Made by a program: the position numbers and the translations under genes. This document shows, piece by piece, positions 35,409-43,778 of a stretch of DNA of 64,000 nucleotides; positions within the stretch are counted from its first letter, which is position 1, and each line of letters starts with the position of its first letter. The notes under the pieces were generated by a model. It was not told the origin of the DNA and searched no databases. It saw only the letters and a program-made list of their open reading frames with translations. This DNA comes from Streptomyces sp. NBC_00091 (lineage in GTDB: Bacteria; Actinomycetota; Actinomycetes; Streptomycetales; Streptomycetaceae), in the NCBI RefSeq assembly GCF_026343185.1, contig NZ_JAPEMA010000001.1, positions 62,001-126,000 of the forward strand. Direction: 5' to 3'.

Positions 35409-36248
35409 TCAGACGATCTCGGTGCGGCGGCCGCCCACCGGGATGACCAGCGGGGTGCCGGCGACCGGGCACTCGATGACCGTCGCCCGGAGCCCGAAGA
35501 CCTCGTGGACCAGGTCCGGGGTGACGATCTCGGAGGGCGGACCGGCCGCGATCAGCTTGCCGTCGCGCATGGCGATCAGGTGCCCCGCGTAGCGGCAGGC
35601 GAGGTTGAGCTCGTGCAGGACCATGACCACGGTACGGCCCTCGGTGCGGTTGAGGTCCGCGACGAGTTCGAGGACGTCGACCTGGTGGGCGAGGTCCAGG
35701 TAGGTCGTCGGTTCGTCCAGCAGCAGGACCGGCGTGTGCTGGGCCAGCGCCATCGCGATCCACACGCGCTGGCGCTGCCCGCCCGACAGCTCGTCGATGG
35801 AGCGGGTCGCCAGCTCCGTCGAACCCGTCGCCGCCAGGGCGGCGTCCACGGCGGCCTCGTCGGAGGAGGACCACTGGCGCCACCACCGCTGGTGCGGGGT
35901 GCGGCCGCGGGCCACCAGGTCGCGTACGGAGATGCCGTCCGGGGCGCTGGGGGTCTGCGGCAGCAGGGCGAGGCGCAGCGCGAACTCCCGGGCGGAGAGG
36001 CCCGCGATGTCCTCGCCGTCCAGGTGGACGGCGCCGCCGGCCGGCTTGAGCAGCCGGGCCAGGGCCCGCAGGGCGGTGGACTTCCCGCAGGCGTTCGGGC
36101 CGACCAGCGCGGTCACCTGCCCGGCCGGGATGGCGAGGTCGAGGTCCTCGGAGACGATCCGGTCGCCGTACGCCAGGCGCAGCCCGTCCGCGTGGATCGC
36201 GGTGGACGGGATGCCGGTCGGCTGGGTCTCGGTCAGCGGGGCGGTCAT
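35409..36248 (-). CDS. ferric-siderophore ABC importer ATPase (FecE-like)
   Basis: A 279-aa ABC ATPase: Walker A GPNACGKST (about 49-57), signature LSGGQRQR, Walker B VLLLDEPTTYLD and the H-loop VMVLHELN. TTYLDLAHQVDVLEL is typical of iron-siderophore/B12 importers. It drives uptake through the two FecCD permeases encoded just upstream; its ATG is one base past the permease stop. Third gene of the operon led by the iron-boxed permease. Confidence 0.92.
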   Translation of the reverse strand: MTAPLTETQPTGIPSTAIHADGLRLAYGDRIVSEDLDLAIPAGQVTALVGPNACGKSTALRALARLLKPAGGAVHLDGEDIAGLSAREFALRLALLPQTPSAPDGISVRDLVARGRTPHQRWWRQWSSSDEAAVDAALAATGSTELATRSIDELSGGQRQRVWIAMALAQHTPVLLLDEPTTYLDLAHQVDVLELVADLNRTEGRTVVMVLHELNLACRYAGHLIAMRDGKLIAAGPPSEIVTPDLVHEVFGLRATVIECPVAGTPLVIPVGGRRTEIV

Positions 36249-36249
36249 G

Positions 36250-37329
36250 TCAGCCTCCCTTTCCGGCCCGGTTGGTACGGGCGAGGAGTAGCAGCAGGTA
36301 CGGGGCGCCGACGGCGCCGGTGAGCACGCCGACGGGCAGTTCGGTCGGGGCGAGGACGACCCGCGCGGCCAGGTCGGCGAGGATGAGCAGCACCGCTCCG
36401 GTCAGCGCGCTGGTGACCAGCGGGATGCCGGCGGAGCCGGTGATCCGCCGCGCGATCTGCGGGGCGCCCAGGGCGATGAAGGCGATCGGTCCGGCCGCGG
36501 ACGTCGCCAGCGCGGTGAGGCAGGTGGCGAGGACCAGCAGCGTGATCCGCGCGTGCTTCAGCGGGATCCCCAGGCTCCGCGCGGTGTCGTCGTCGTACTG
36601 GAGCAGCTGGTACGGGCGGGCGAGCGCCAGGGTCAGCGGCAGGAGCACGGCCAGTGCCAGCCCGGCCCACTGGACGTGTTCGTAGCCGCGCCCGTTGAGA
36701 CTGCCGGTCAGCCACACCATGGCGCGGGAGGCCTGGTCGATGTCGGCGCGGGCCAGCGCCCAGCGGGTCAGCGCGATCAGGGCGCCGTTCGCGGCGAGGC
36801 CGACGAGGACGAAGCGGTAGCCGGTGATGGTGCCGTCCCGGTAGGCCAGCAGGTAGATGGCGACCGAGGTCAGCAGGGCGCCGGCGAGGGCCCCGAGCGG
36901 TACGGCCCCGAAGGTGCCGGCGCCGGCCGCGGTGACTCCGCCGACGAGGATGGCGCACACCGCGCCGGCCCCGGCGCCGGCGGCGATGCCGATCAGGTCG
37001 GGGCTGGCGAGCGGGTTGCGGGTGACGGCCTGGAACACGGCGCCGGCCAGCCCGAAGGCGGCTCCCACCAGCAGTGCGGTCAGGGCGCGCGGCAGGCGGA
37101 GCTGGTGGACGATCAGGTCGGCGGCGCCGGAGCCGGTGCCCAGCACCGCGCCGAGGACGTCACCGACGGGGATGGCGAACGTGCCCAGCGAGACGGAGGC
37201 GATGAGGCCCGCGAACCCGGTCAGGACCAGGGCGAGCACCGTGAGGGCCACCCGGGGGCGCAGGGCCACGCCGACCGGCCCGACCTCGAACCGGAGCTGC
37301 CGCTGCCGTACGGTCTTCTGACGGCTCAT
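36250..37329 (-). CDS. ferric-siderophore permease 2 (FecCD family)
   Basis: A 359-aa permease with about ten membrane helices and the family motifs RLPRALTALLVGAAFGLAGA, TRNPLASPDLIGI and PIAFIALGAPQIARRITG. The ATG overlaps the stop of permease 1 by 4 bp (ATGA). It forms the heterodimeric membrane channel with permease 1 and is coupled to the FecE-like ATPase. Confidence 0.92.
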   Translation of the reverse strand: MSRQKTVRQRQLRFEVGPVGVALRPRVALTVLALVLTGFAGLIASVSLGTFAIPVGDVLGAVLGTGSGAADLIVHQLRLPRALTALLVGAAFGLAGAVFQAVTRNPLASPDLIGIAAGAGAGAVCAILVGGVTAAGAGTFGAVPLGALAGALLTSVAIYLLAYRDGTITGYRFVLVGLAANGALIALTRWALARADIDQASRAMVWLTGSLNGRGYEHVQWAGLALAVLLPLTLALARPYQLLQYDDDTARSLGIPLKHARITLLVLATCLTALATSAAGPIAFIALGAPQIARRITGSAGIPLVTSALTGAVLLILADLAARVVLAPTELPVGVLTGAVGAPYLLLLLARTNRAGKGG

Positions 37330-38390
37330 CGGGTGTGCTCCTTGAGCTTGCCGCGCTTGACCAGCAGCGCGAGGAACGGCGCGCCGAGCAGGGCGGTCAC
37401 GACGCCGGCCTCCAGTTCGCCCGGCCGGGCCACCATCCGGCCCACCACGTCGGCGGCGAGCATCAGCGATGCCCCGCCCAGCGCCGAACACGGCACCAGC
37501 CAGCGGGCGTCGGGCCCGGTGAAGGCCCGTACGACGTGCGGGACGACCAGGCCGATGAAGGTCACGGGACCGGCCGCGGCGACGGCCGCCCCGGTCAGCA
37601 GGACCACCGCGAGCGCGCCCAGGGCGCGGGTGGACTTGACCGGGGTGCCGAGCGAGCTGGCCACGTCGTCGCCGAGGGCGAGGGCGTTGAGACGGCCGCT
37701 CAGCCCGAGGGCCAGGACGAGGCCGACGACCACGAACGGGAGCAGTTCCATCCCCAGCTGCGCGTCACGCCCGGCCAGCGAGCCCACCGCCCAGAAGCGG
37801 TACTGGTCCAGGGTGCGGACGTCGAGCAGCACCAGGGTGTTGGTGCCCGCGTCGAGGAGTACGGTCACGGCCGCGCCGGCCAGGGCCAGTTTGGCGGGAG
37901 TGGCGCCGCCGTAGCCGGTTCCGCCGACGGCGTAGGCGATGAGACCGGCCAGCGCCGCGCCGAGGAAGGCGAACCAGATGTACTGGTACGAACTCGTCAG
38001 CCCCAGCATGCCGATGCTCGCGGCGACGGCGAAGGAGCCGCCCGCGCTGATGCCGATCAGGCCGGGGTCGCCGAGCGGGTTGCGGGTGATGTCCTGGGCC
38101 ACCGCTCCGGCGGCGCCCAGCGCGAGGCCGACCAGCAGCCCCAGGAAGGTGCGGGGCATGCGCAGTTCCCGGACCACCACGGCGTCGCCCTCGTCACTGC
38201 CGGTTATCGCGGCCAGCACGTCGGAGAGCGGCACGGCCTTGGTGCCGATCGCGAGCGAGGCGCAGACCATGGCGGCCACGATGGCGAGCAGCGCCGTGAG
38301 CACGAAGGTCCGGGAGAGAACTCGTCGGGGTGGCGGAACGGTTGGGGCGGGGACCGCGGCGGCTTCGGCGGTGACGGGCTTCAGAGACAC
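37326..38390 (-). CDS. ferric-siderophore permease 1 (FecCD family)
   Basis: A 354-aa permease with about ten helices; motifs RMPRTFLGLLVGLALGAAGA, TRNPLGDPGLIGISAGGS and VTFIGLVVPHVVRAFTG. First gene of the minus-strand importer operon. An iron box (38396-38414) lies immediately upstream of its ATG, overlapping the expected leader, so iron repression is predicted. Confidence 0.92.
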   Translation of the reverse strand: MSLKPVTAEAAAVPAPTVPPPRRVLSRTFVLTALLAIVAAMVCASLAIGTKAVPLSDVLAAITGSDEGDAVVVRELRMPRTFLGLLVGLALGAAGAVAQDITRNPLGDPGLIGISAGGSFAVAASIGMLGLTSSYQYIWFAFLGAALAGLIAYAVGGTGYGGATPAKLALAGAAVTVLLDAGTNTLVLLDVRTLDQYRFWAVGSLAGRDAQLGMELLPFVVVGLVLALGLSGRLNALALGDDVASSLGTPVKSTRALGALAVVLLTGAAVAAAGPVTFIGLVVPHVVRAFTGPDARWLVPCSALGGASLMLAADVVGRMVARPGELEAGVVTALLGAPFLALLVKRGKLKEHTR

Positions 38391-38395
38391 TCACA

Positions 38396-38414
38396 CAAGG
38401 TAAGGGATGCCTAA
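38396..38414. promoter_or_regulatory. iron box (IdeR/DmdR site) for the importer operon
   Basis: A 19-bp site matching 13 of 19 positions of the symmetrical consensus TTAGGTTAGGCTAACCTAA (half-sites AGGTAAG and CCTAA are well kept). It sits 6 bp upstream of permease 1. The consensus is the established DmdR1/IdeR site; binding here is inferred. Confidence 0.65.
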
Positions 38415-38483
38415 CCGAATTTCTCCCACACCCCCCGTCTGGATTTGGCCACGAAGAGCCGCTACTCTTCACAACGCGTTTAC

Positions 38484-38502
38484 TCAGGCAAGGCTTACCT
38501 AA
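38484..38502. promoter_or_regulatory. iron box (IdeR/DmdR site) for the binding protein gene
   Basis: TCAGGCAAGGCTTACCTAA matches 15 of 19 consensus positions strictly and 17 of 19 if A/T is free at the W positions. It lies 34 bp upstream of the lipoprotein gene's ATG, within its probable promoter. Confidence 0.8.
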
Positions 38503-38535
38503 GAACAAATGTTCCCTCTGGAGAACTGAGAACTG

Positions 38536-39564
38536 ATGAGCACCTTCACTCAGCGGCGCCGGCCGGGCCGGATCGCGGCTGCCGTCCTCACGGCGGCGAT
38601 GGCCCTTTCGCTGGCCGCCTGCGGCGGCAGCAGCGACGACAAGAAGCCGGCCGCCGAGTCGTCCGCGTCGTCGAAGGCGGGCGCCGCCGAGTCGGCCGGC
38701 TTCCCGCGCACCATCACCCACGACAAGGGCAAGACCGAGATCAAGGCCAAGCCCAAGCGGGTCGTGGCCCTGGACAACAGCCTGGTCGAGGCCGTCGTCG
38801 CGCTGGACACCCCGCTGGTCGGCGGCATCGGCTCCTACCGCGACCAGAAGGGCTTCCCCGCCTACCTCGGTGACGCGGTGAAGGAGACCAAGGACGTCGG
38901 CCCGCTCGACAACCCCAACCTCGAGGCGATCGCGGCCCTCAAGCCCGACCTCATCGTCTCGGCCACGGTACGTCACGCCGACTTCTACGACCGCCTGAGC
39001 CAGATCGCGCCGACCGTCTTCGTGAAGACCACCGGCCCGATCTGGAAGGAGAACGTCACCTTCCTCGGCCAGGCTCTGGGCCAGGAGGAGAAGGCCGCGG
39101 CCAAGCTGACGGCGTACCAGACCCGCGCCAAGAAGATCGGTGACGCGATCAACGCCAAGGGCGGCGGCAAGGACGGCGGCAAGCCCACCTTCTCGATCGT
39201 CCGCTTCGTCGACGGTCCGACGCGCATCATGCTGCCCAAGACGTTCAGCGGCATCATCCTGAACGACATGGGCCTGACGCGGCCGGAGAACCAGCGCGAC
39301 GAGGTCAAGTTCAACATCGAGATCAGCGAAGAGCAGATCCAGCAGGCCGACGCGGACCACATCTTCATGACCAGCTTCTCGGGCGGTGACGAGCGCAAGA
39401 AGAAGTTCGTCGCCAACCCGCTGTGGCAGCGCCTGAACGCGGTCCAGAAGAACCAGGTCCACGAGGTCGACGACTCGACCTGGATGACCTCGGTCTCCCT
39501 CCAGGGCGCGGACCTGGTCCTCGACGACATGGCGAAGATCTTCCAGGTGGACGCGGCCAAGTAG
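38536..39564 (+). CDS. ferric-siderophore substrate-binding lipoprotein
   Basis: A 342-aa lipoprotein: basic N-terminus, hydrophobic core, lipobox LAAC (Cys about residue 29), a Ser/Ala/Lys linker, then a FecB/FepB-type binding domain (KRVVALDNSLVEAVVALD, NLEAIAALKPDLIV, NPLWQRLNAVQKNQVHEV). It captures ferric siderophore at the outer face of the membrane and hands it to the FecCD permeases. Divergent from that operon; an iron box precedes it and a strong terminator follows. Confidence 0.93.
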   Translation: MSTFTQRRRPGRIAAAVLTAAMALSLAACGGSSDDKKPAAESSASSKAGAAESAGFPRTITHDKGKTEIKAKPKRVVALDNSLVEAVVALDTPLVGGIGSYRDQKGFPAYLGDAVKETKDVGPLDNPNLEAIAALKPDLIVSATVRHADFYDRLSQIAPTVFVKTTGPIWKENVTFLGQALGQEEKAAAKLTAYQTRAKKIGDAINAKGGGKDGGKPTFSIVRFVDGPTRIMLPKTFSGIILNDMGLTRPENQRDEVKFNIEISEEQIQQADADHIFMTSFSGGDERKKKFVANPLWQRLNAVQKNQVHEVDDSTWMTSVSLQGADLVLDDMAKIFQVDAAK

Positions 39565-39584
39565 GCTCCCCCGCCTTCCCCACG

Positions 39585-39633
39585 GGCCGGCCCCGGCCGC
39601 GTACGCAGACGTACGCGGCCGGGGCCGGCCTTT
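39585..39633 (+). terminator. very strong terminator, 21-bp perfect stem
   Basis: Arms 39585-39605 and 39610-39630 are fully complementary, with a 4-nt CAGA loop and TTT after the stem. It lies 20 bp past the lipoprotein stop and separates it from the convergent FhuF-like gene. Confidence 0.9.
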
Positions 39634-39665
39634 GGTGTGTACGGGGAATTGGTGTGTACGGGGAA
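39634..39665. repeat. tandem direct repeat GGTGTGTACGGGGAA
   Basis: Two identical 15-bp copies, 39634-39648 and 39651-39665, separated by TT. They lie between the terminator and the end of the FhuF-like gene. No function is apparent. Confidence 0.75.
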
Positions 39666-39679
39666 GGCGTGAGGTCCGC

Positions 39680-40549
39680 TCAGCCCTCGCCCTCGATCCG
39701 GCGCAGCCGCTCCGCGTCGCAGGTGCGGGGGCAGGTGGCGCAGGCCCGGGCCGCGTCCAGGGTGTAGTACATGCAGCAGCCGAGGCGGGTGCGGGTCGGG
39801 TGCAGGTTCCCCTCACGGTCCTCGAGCCGCCTGAAGTCGGCGCCGCCGGGGAAGGGGGCGATGGCGGTCGGGAGCAGCTCGGTCGCCTCGCGCACCGCGT
39901 GCTCCTCCTGGCCGAGGACGCGCCCGAGGTACCAGATCCCGGAGACCAGGTCGTCGGCGGCCATGCCCCACAGGGCCCGGTCCCGGCGCCGGACCCGCGG
40001 CCCGATCGCGGCCAGCAGCGGCCGTACGTGGTCGGCGACGGCCGCGCGCAGCTCGGCGCGCAGCGCCTCCTCGTCGGCCACCACCCGGGCGCCCGGCAGG
40101 TTTGCCGCCGGGTCGCCGGGCAGGCAGGCGAATCCGGTCCCGGGAACGATCTCGAAAGTGCCCGCCCCGAGGTCCACGCGCACCTCGCGCGGGCGGATGC
40201 GCGGCACCCGCCGCTCCAGGTACCAGGCGCCGCTCATCAGCAGGCTGACGGACCAGAGGTAGTCGTGCAGCGCGCGCGAGGCGGCGACGTCGGGGCGCGG
40301 GTCGTGCCCGTGGCCCTCCCGGATGCGGGCGGCTTCGGCGGCGACGAAGGCGTCCAGGGCCTCCTGCGTCCCGGCCGGTCCCGCCAGTTCCGCACCGCTG
40401 ACCCACCGCCCGGCCCGCGCGGGGGCGGTGGCCACCCGGAGGTCCAGCGCCTCGCAGACGGCCGCGAGGCGGCCGTAGGTCCGCGCGAGCGTGGCGGCGG
40501 CGTCCAGGGCGGGCCGCTCGGGCGACGCGATGCGCGGGGACGCGGTCAT
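39680..40549 (-). CDS. FhuF-like (2Fe-2S) siderophore-iron reductase
   Basis: A 289-aa protein ending in the FhuF-type cluster-binding pattern Cys-Cys-x10-Cys-x2-Cys (TRLGCCMYYTLDAARACATC) followed by a further Cys. FhuF-like proteins reduce imported ferric siderophores to release Fe(II) in the cytoplasm. An iron box lies 44 bp upstream of its ATG. Divergent from the siderophore biosynthesis operon, which fits a role in using that siderophore. Confidence 0.88.
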   Translation of the reverse strand: MTASPRIASPERPALDAAATLARTYGRLAAVCEALDLRVATAPARAGRWVSGAELAGPAGTQEALDAFVAAEAARIREGHGHDPRPDVAASRALHDYLWSVSLLMSGAWYLERRVPRIRPREVRVDLGAGTFEIVPGTGFACLPGDPAANLPGARVVADEEALRAELRAAVADHVRPLLAAIGPRVRRRDRALWGMAADDLVSGIWYLGRVLGQEEHAVREATELLPTAIAPFPGGADFRRLEDREGNLHPTRTRLGCCMYYTLDAARACATCPRTCDAERLRRIEGEG

Positions 40550-40592
40550 CGGTTCTCGATCATGTGCGACACGGGAACTCCGGTACGAGAGA

Positions 40593-40611
40593 GTAGGTAA
40601 GCCTTACCTTA
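40593..40611. promoter_or_regulatory. iron box upstream of the FhuF-like gene
   Basis: GTAGGTAAGCCTTACCTTA matches the inverted consensus at 18 of 19 positions when A/T is free at W positions. It is placed to repress the minus-strand FhuF-like gene. Confidence 0.85.
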
Positions 40612-40672
40612 ACCCAATGATCTATGATCTAGACCGCGGCCCAGGCTCCAGGATTTGACCGGGAGTTGAGAC

Positions 40673-40691
40673 TAAGGGTTGGCTAACCTAA
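40673..40691. promoter_or_regulatory. iron box of the siderophore biosynthesis operon
   Basis: TAAGGGTTGGCTAACCTAA matches 17 of 19 consensus positions with W degeneracy; the right half GGCTAACCTAA is perfect. It lies 107 bp upstream of the first biosynthetic ATG, with TTGACC at 40655-40660 as a possible -35 just before it. Confidence 0.85.
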
Positions 40692-40797
40692 GCTTCGATT
40701 GCCGGCGGATAAGCACATTCGTCGGCAATGAGGCGTGCCGGAAAACAGTCACTCCGCTCACCCCCCACTGCTCAGGATTTCGGAAGGGGCCCAACCC

Positions 40798-41988
40798 ATG
40801 CGGTTGTACCTGCTCGCACTCAACCCCACCGACTCGGTCACCGAGGGGTTCCTCCCCGCCGCGGCCCGGCTCGGCCTCGACGTCACCGTCCTCACCGACC
40901 AGCCCGAGGCGCACCGCCGGACGGCGCCGGGCATCGAGGTGCTGGAGTGCGACGTACGCGACTTCCGTGCGGTCATCACCCGGATATCCACCCACCACAC
41001 GCCCGACGCGGTGTTCACCAACAGTGACCACCTCCAGACCCAGACGGCCCTGGCCGCCGACTACTTCGGCCTGCCCGCCAAGGACTGGCGGACGGCGCTG
41101 CGCGTCAAGGACAAGGCCCAGATGCGCCGCCACATCGCCGCGAGCGGTCTCGACGCGGTGTGGTCGACGGAGCTGGCCGCCGGCCAGGACCCGGCCGGCC
41201 TCACCGCCCTCGACGTCCCCTACCCGTGCGTGGTCAAGCCCCGGGAAGGCGTGGCCAGCGAGGACGTGGTGCTGGTCGACGGGCCCGAGGACCTCGTCCT
41301 GCGCTGCAAGGAGATCCAGGCCCGCCGGCCTCAGGCGCCCCTGGTCGTCGAGGAGTACCTGGCCGGCGAGCTCTACACCCTGGAGACGCTCGGCGACGGG
41401 CGCGTCCGCCACGTACTGAGCGGCTTCCACACCCAGGTGTCCGCACCCCCGTACTTCATCGAGGAGCGGCTGGTCTACATCCCCGCCCACCCCGAACCGG
41501 TGGTCGAGCAGGTCCTCGCCCAGCTCGACGCCCTCGGCGTCGGATTCGGCATCTGCCACACCGAGTTCGTCGTGCACGACGGCCGTGCCCGCATCATCGA
41601 GGTCAACTACCGGGCCATCGGCGACCAGATGGACCTCCTCCTCACCCGGCTGCTGGACATCCCGCTCTTCGAGCTCGTCCTGCGCACCCACCTGGGGGAG
41701 CCGCTGCCCGCCGACCTGGGCGCCCGTACGGACGGCGCCGCCGTGGTCGACTACCCCTGCGCCCAGAGCGCCGGCACCCTCACCGTCGCGCCCGAGGCCG
41801 CCGACCTCACCGTGGACGGCGTCGAACTGACCTACCGGCCGCTGCGCGAGGTGGGGGAGCGGCACGAGCTGTACGGCACCAACCGCGACTACACCGGAGT
41901 GCTGCGCGCGGTCGGCCAGGACCTCGAGACCGTCGAACGGGTCTCCGCCGCCTACCTCGCGGCGCAGCGCTGGGAGATCACCCCGTGA
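40798..41988 (+). CDS. ATP-grasp ligase, PvsA-like (siderophore gene 1)
   Basis: A 396-aa ATP-grasp enzyme: KDKAQMRRHIAASGLDAVWS (pre-grasp helix), CVVKPREGVASEDVVLVD (ATP-binding Lys and loop), VVEEYLAGELYTLETL, and metal-binding RIIEVNYRAIGDQ. It should activate a carboxylate through an acyl-phosphate and form an amide, as PvsA does in vibrioferrin assembly. The ATG at 40798 has GGAAGGGG upstream; an earlier in-frame start lacks one. First of five overlapping genes downstream of an iron box. Assignment to PvsA rests on enzyme class plus gene order. Confidence 0.87.
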   Translation: MRLYLLALNPTDSVTEGFLPAAARLGLDVTVLTDQPEAHRRTAPGIEVLECDVRDFRAVITRISTHHTPDAVFTNSDHLQTQTALAADYFGLPAKDWRTALRVKDKAQMRRHIAASGLDAVWSTELAAGQDPAGLTALDVPYPCVVKPREGVASEDVVLVDGPEDLVLRCKEIQARRPQAPLVVEEYLAGELYTLETLGDGRVRHVLSGFHTQVSAPPYFIEERLVYIPAHPEPVVEQVLAQLDALGVGFGICHTEFVVHDGRARIIEVNYRAIGDQMDLLLTRLLDIPLFELVLRTHLGEPLPADLGARTDGAAVVDYPCAQSAGTLTVAPEAADLTVDGVELTYRPLREVGERHELYGTNRDYTGVLRAVGQDLETVERVSAAYLAAQRWEITP

Positions 41989-43778
41989 GCACGACCGCCC
42001 CGGCCGCCACGGCCACCGCCGCCCACGCCGACACCACCGAGGCGGAGCTGCTGCTGCGCGTCCTCGGCGCGCTCCTGCGCGAGGACGTCGTCGGGCTGCG
42101 CACCCGCACCACGACCGTCGACCGCCCCGACGGCCGCTGGCTGCGGCTGCCCTCCGGCGACGGCGACGCCCTGCTCCTCCCGGTCGCCGAAGACGGCTAC
42201 CAGAGCGTGTACGCCGCCCGGCTGCCGCTGCTCGCCCGGGAGTCCGACGGCCACCCGCTGACCACCCACGCCGAGGTCCTCGACGCCCTGGGCGCACTCG
42301 CCGACCCCGCCGACCGGGGCGGCTTCGACGCCTTCGCCGAGGAGTGCCGCCAGACCCTCGCGACCATGCGCCTGCACGCCGACACCGCGGACGAGGTCGC
42401 CGCGGGCCTGACTTCCGAAGGCGGCGCCGACCCGGCCGACTGGACCGGCCTCGCGGGCGGGCTCGCGTACGACACCCTCGCCGCACGCCTCGACCACCCG
42501 GTGTACCCCACCGCGCGCGGCCGCTCCGGCCTCGACGAGGACCAGCTGCGCGCCCACGCGCCCGAGTTCCACCCGCACTTCCCGCTGCGCTGGATCGCCG
42601 TACCGCGCGAGGACCTCACCGTGGCCGGCGGCCCCGCCGCGCTGCCCGCGCTCTGGCCCACCCCGGCCGACCTCGGCCTGCCCGGGCTCGACGGCACCCA
42701 CCTCGCCCTGCCCGTGCACCCGCTCACCGTCGGCGCGCCGCTGCGCGAGGCACTGAGCGCCGCGGGCCTGGACGGCCGGGCCGTGCTCGCCGAACGCCCG
42801 TACCTCGACGTGGTCCCCACGCTGTCCATGCGCACGGTCGCCGTCACCGACGACCCCACCCTGCACATCAAGGTCCCGATGGCCACCGCCACCCTGGGCC
42901 TGCGCAACCGCCGCATCATCCGGCCCGGCTTCCTCGCCGACGGGGTCGCGGGCCAGCGCCTGCTGGAAACCGTCATCGCACGCGAACCCCGCTTCCGCGA
43001 CACGGTCCTGCACGCCGACGAGACCGTCTACGCCCACGCCGGCCACGAGCTCCTCGCCGCGCTCTGCCGCCGCTACCCGGCCGGTCTCGACGACGCCGTC
43101 GTCACCCCGCTCGCCGCCCTGCTCGCCGAAGCCCCCGGCGGGCGCCTGCTGATCGACCACCTCGCCGACCGGTTCTACGGCGGCGACCCGATCGCCCTGC
43201 TCGACGCCTACCTGCGGCTGCTCCTCGACTGGCAGACCACCCTGTTCGGCTACGGCATCGCCCTGGAGTCGCACCAGCAGAACATCTCGCTGGTCCTCGA
43301 CCACGGGCCGGACGGCCACACCCGCATGCGGCTCCTGCTCAAGGACGACGACAGCCCGCGCGTCAACCCGGCCCGCGTCCGCGCGACCCTCGGCGACGAC
43401 GCCCCCCTGGCCTTCGACGACGTGCGCGTCCTCTGCGAGGACGACCGCCCGCTCACCGACATGTTCACCACCATCACCCTGCACCTGTGCGCCGGTTCGT
43501 ACGCCTTCGGGCTGGCCCGGCACGGCCGCGCGAAGGCCGGGGCCCTGCTGGACCTCGTACGCGACCGGCTCGCCGAGGCGGTCGAACGGCTCGGCACCGG
43601 ACCGGGCGGGCCCGGCGCCACGCTGCGCGCCCACGTCCTGGACGCCCCGCAGCTGCCCGTCAAGGCGATGGTCAGCGCCGGCACCCTGCTCAGCAAGGAA
43701 CGCTCGGGCGCCGCCGACATCAACAAGCACTACACCACCGGCCCCAACTACCTGCTGCGGACGGAGGGGTCGCGGTGA
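41985..43778 (+). CDS. IucA/IucC-type NIS siderophore synthetase, PvsB-like
   Basis: A 597-aa NRPS-independent siderophore synthetase: LPVHPLTVGAPLREAL, TLSMRTVAVTDD, LHIKVPMATATLGLRNRR (ATP and substrate contacts), IALESHQQNISLVLD, and a helical C-terminal ferric-iron-reductase-like domain. It condenses a carboxylate (citrate- or 2-oxoglutarate-type) with an amine or alcohol, using ATP. GTG start overlapping the ATP-grasp stop by 4 bp (GTGA). In the vibrioferrin operon this position is PvsB. Confidence 0.9.
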   Translation: MSTTAPAATATAAHADTTEAELLLRVLGALLREDVVGLRTRTTTVDRPDGRWLRLPSGDGDALLLPVAEDGYQSVYAARLPLLARESDGHPLTTHAEVLDALGALADPADRGGFDAFAEECRQTLATMRLHADTADEVAAGLTSEGGADPADWTGLAGGLAYDTLAARLDHPVYPTARGRSGLDEDQLRAHAPEFHPHFPLRWIAVPREDLTVAGGPAALPALWPTPADLGLPGLDGTHLALPVHPLTVGAPLREALSAAGLDGRAVLAERPYLDVVPTLSMRTVAVTDDPTLHIKVPMATATLGLRNRRIIRPGFLADGVAGQRLLETVIAREPRFRDTVLHADETVYAHAGHELLAALCRRYPAGLDDAVVTPLAALLAEAPGGRLLIDHLADRFYGGDPIALLDAYLRLLLDWQTTLFGYGIALESHQQNISLVLDHGPDGHTRMRLLLKDDDSPRVNPARVRATLGDDAPLAFDDVRVLCEDDRPLTDMFTTITLHLCAGSYAFGLARHGRAKAGALLDLVRDRLAEAVERLGTGPGGPGATLRAHVLDAPQLPVKAMVSAGTLLSKERSGAADINKHYTTGPNYLLRTEGSR

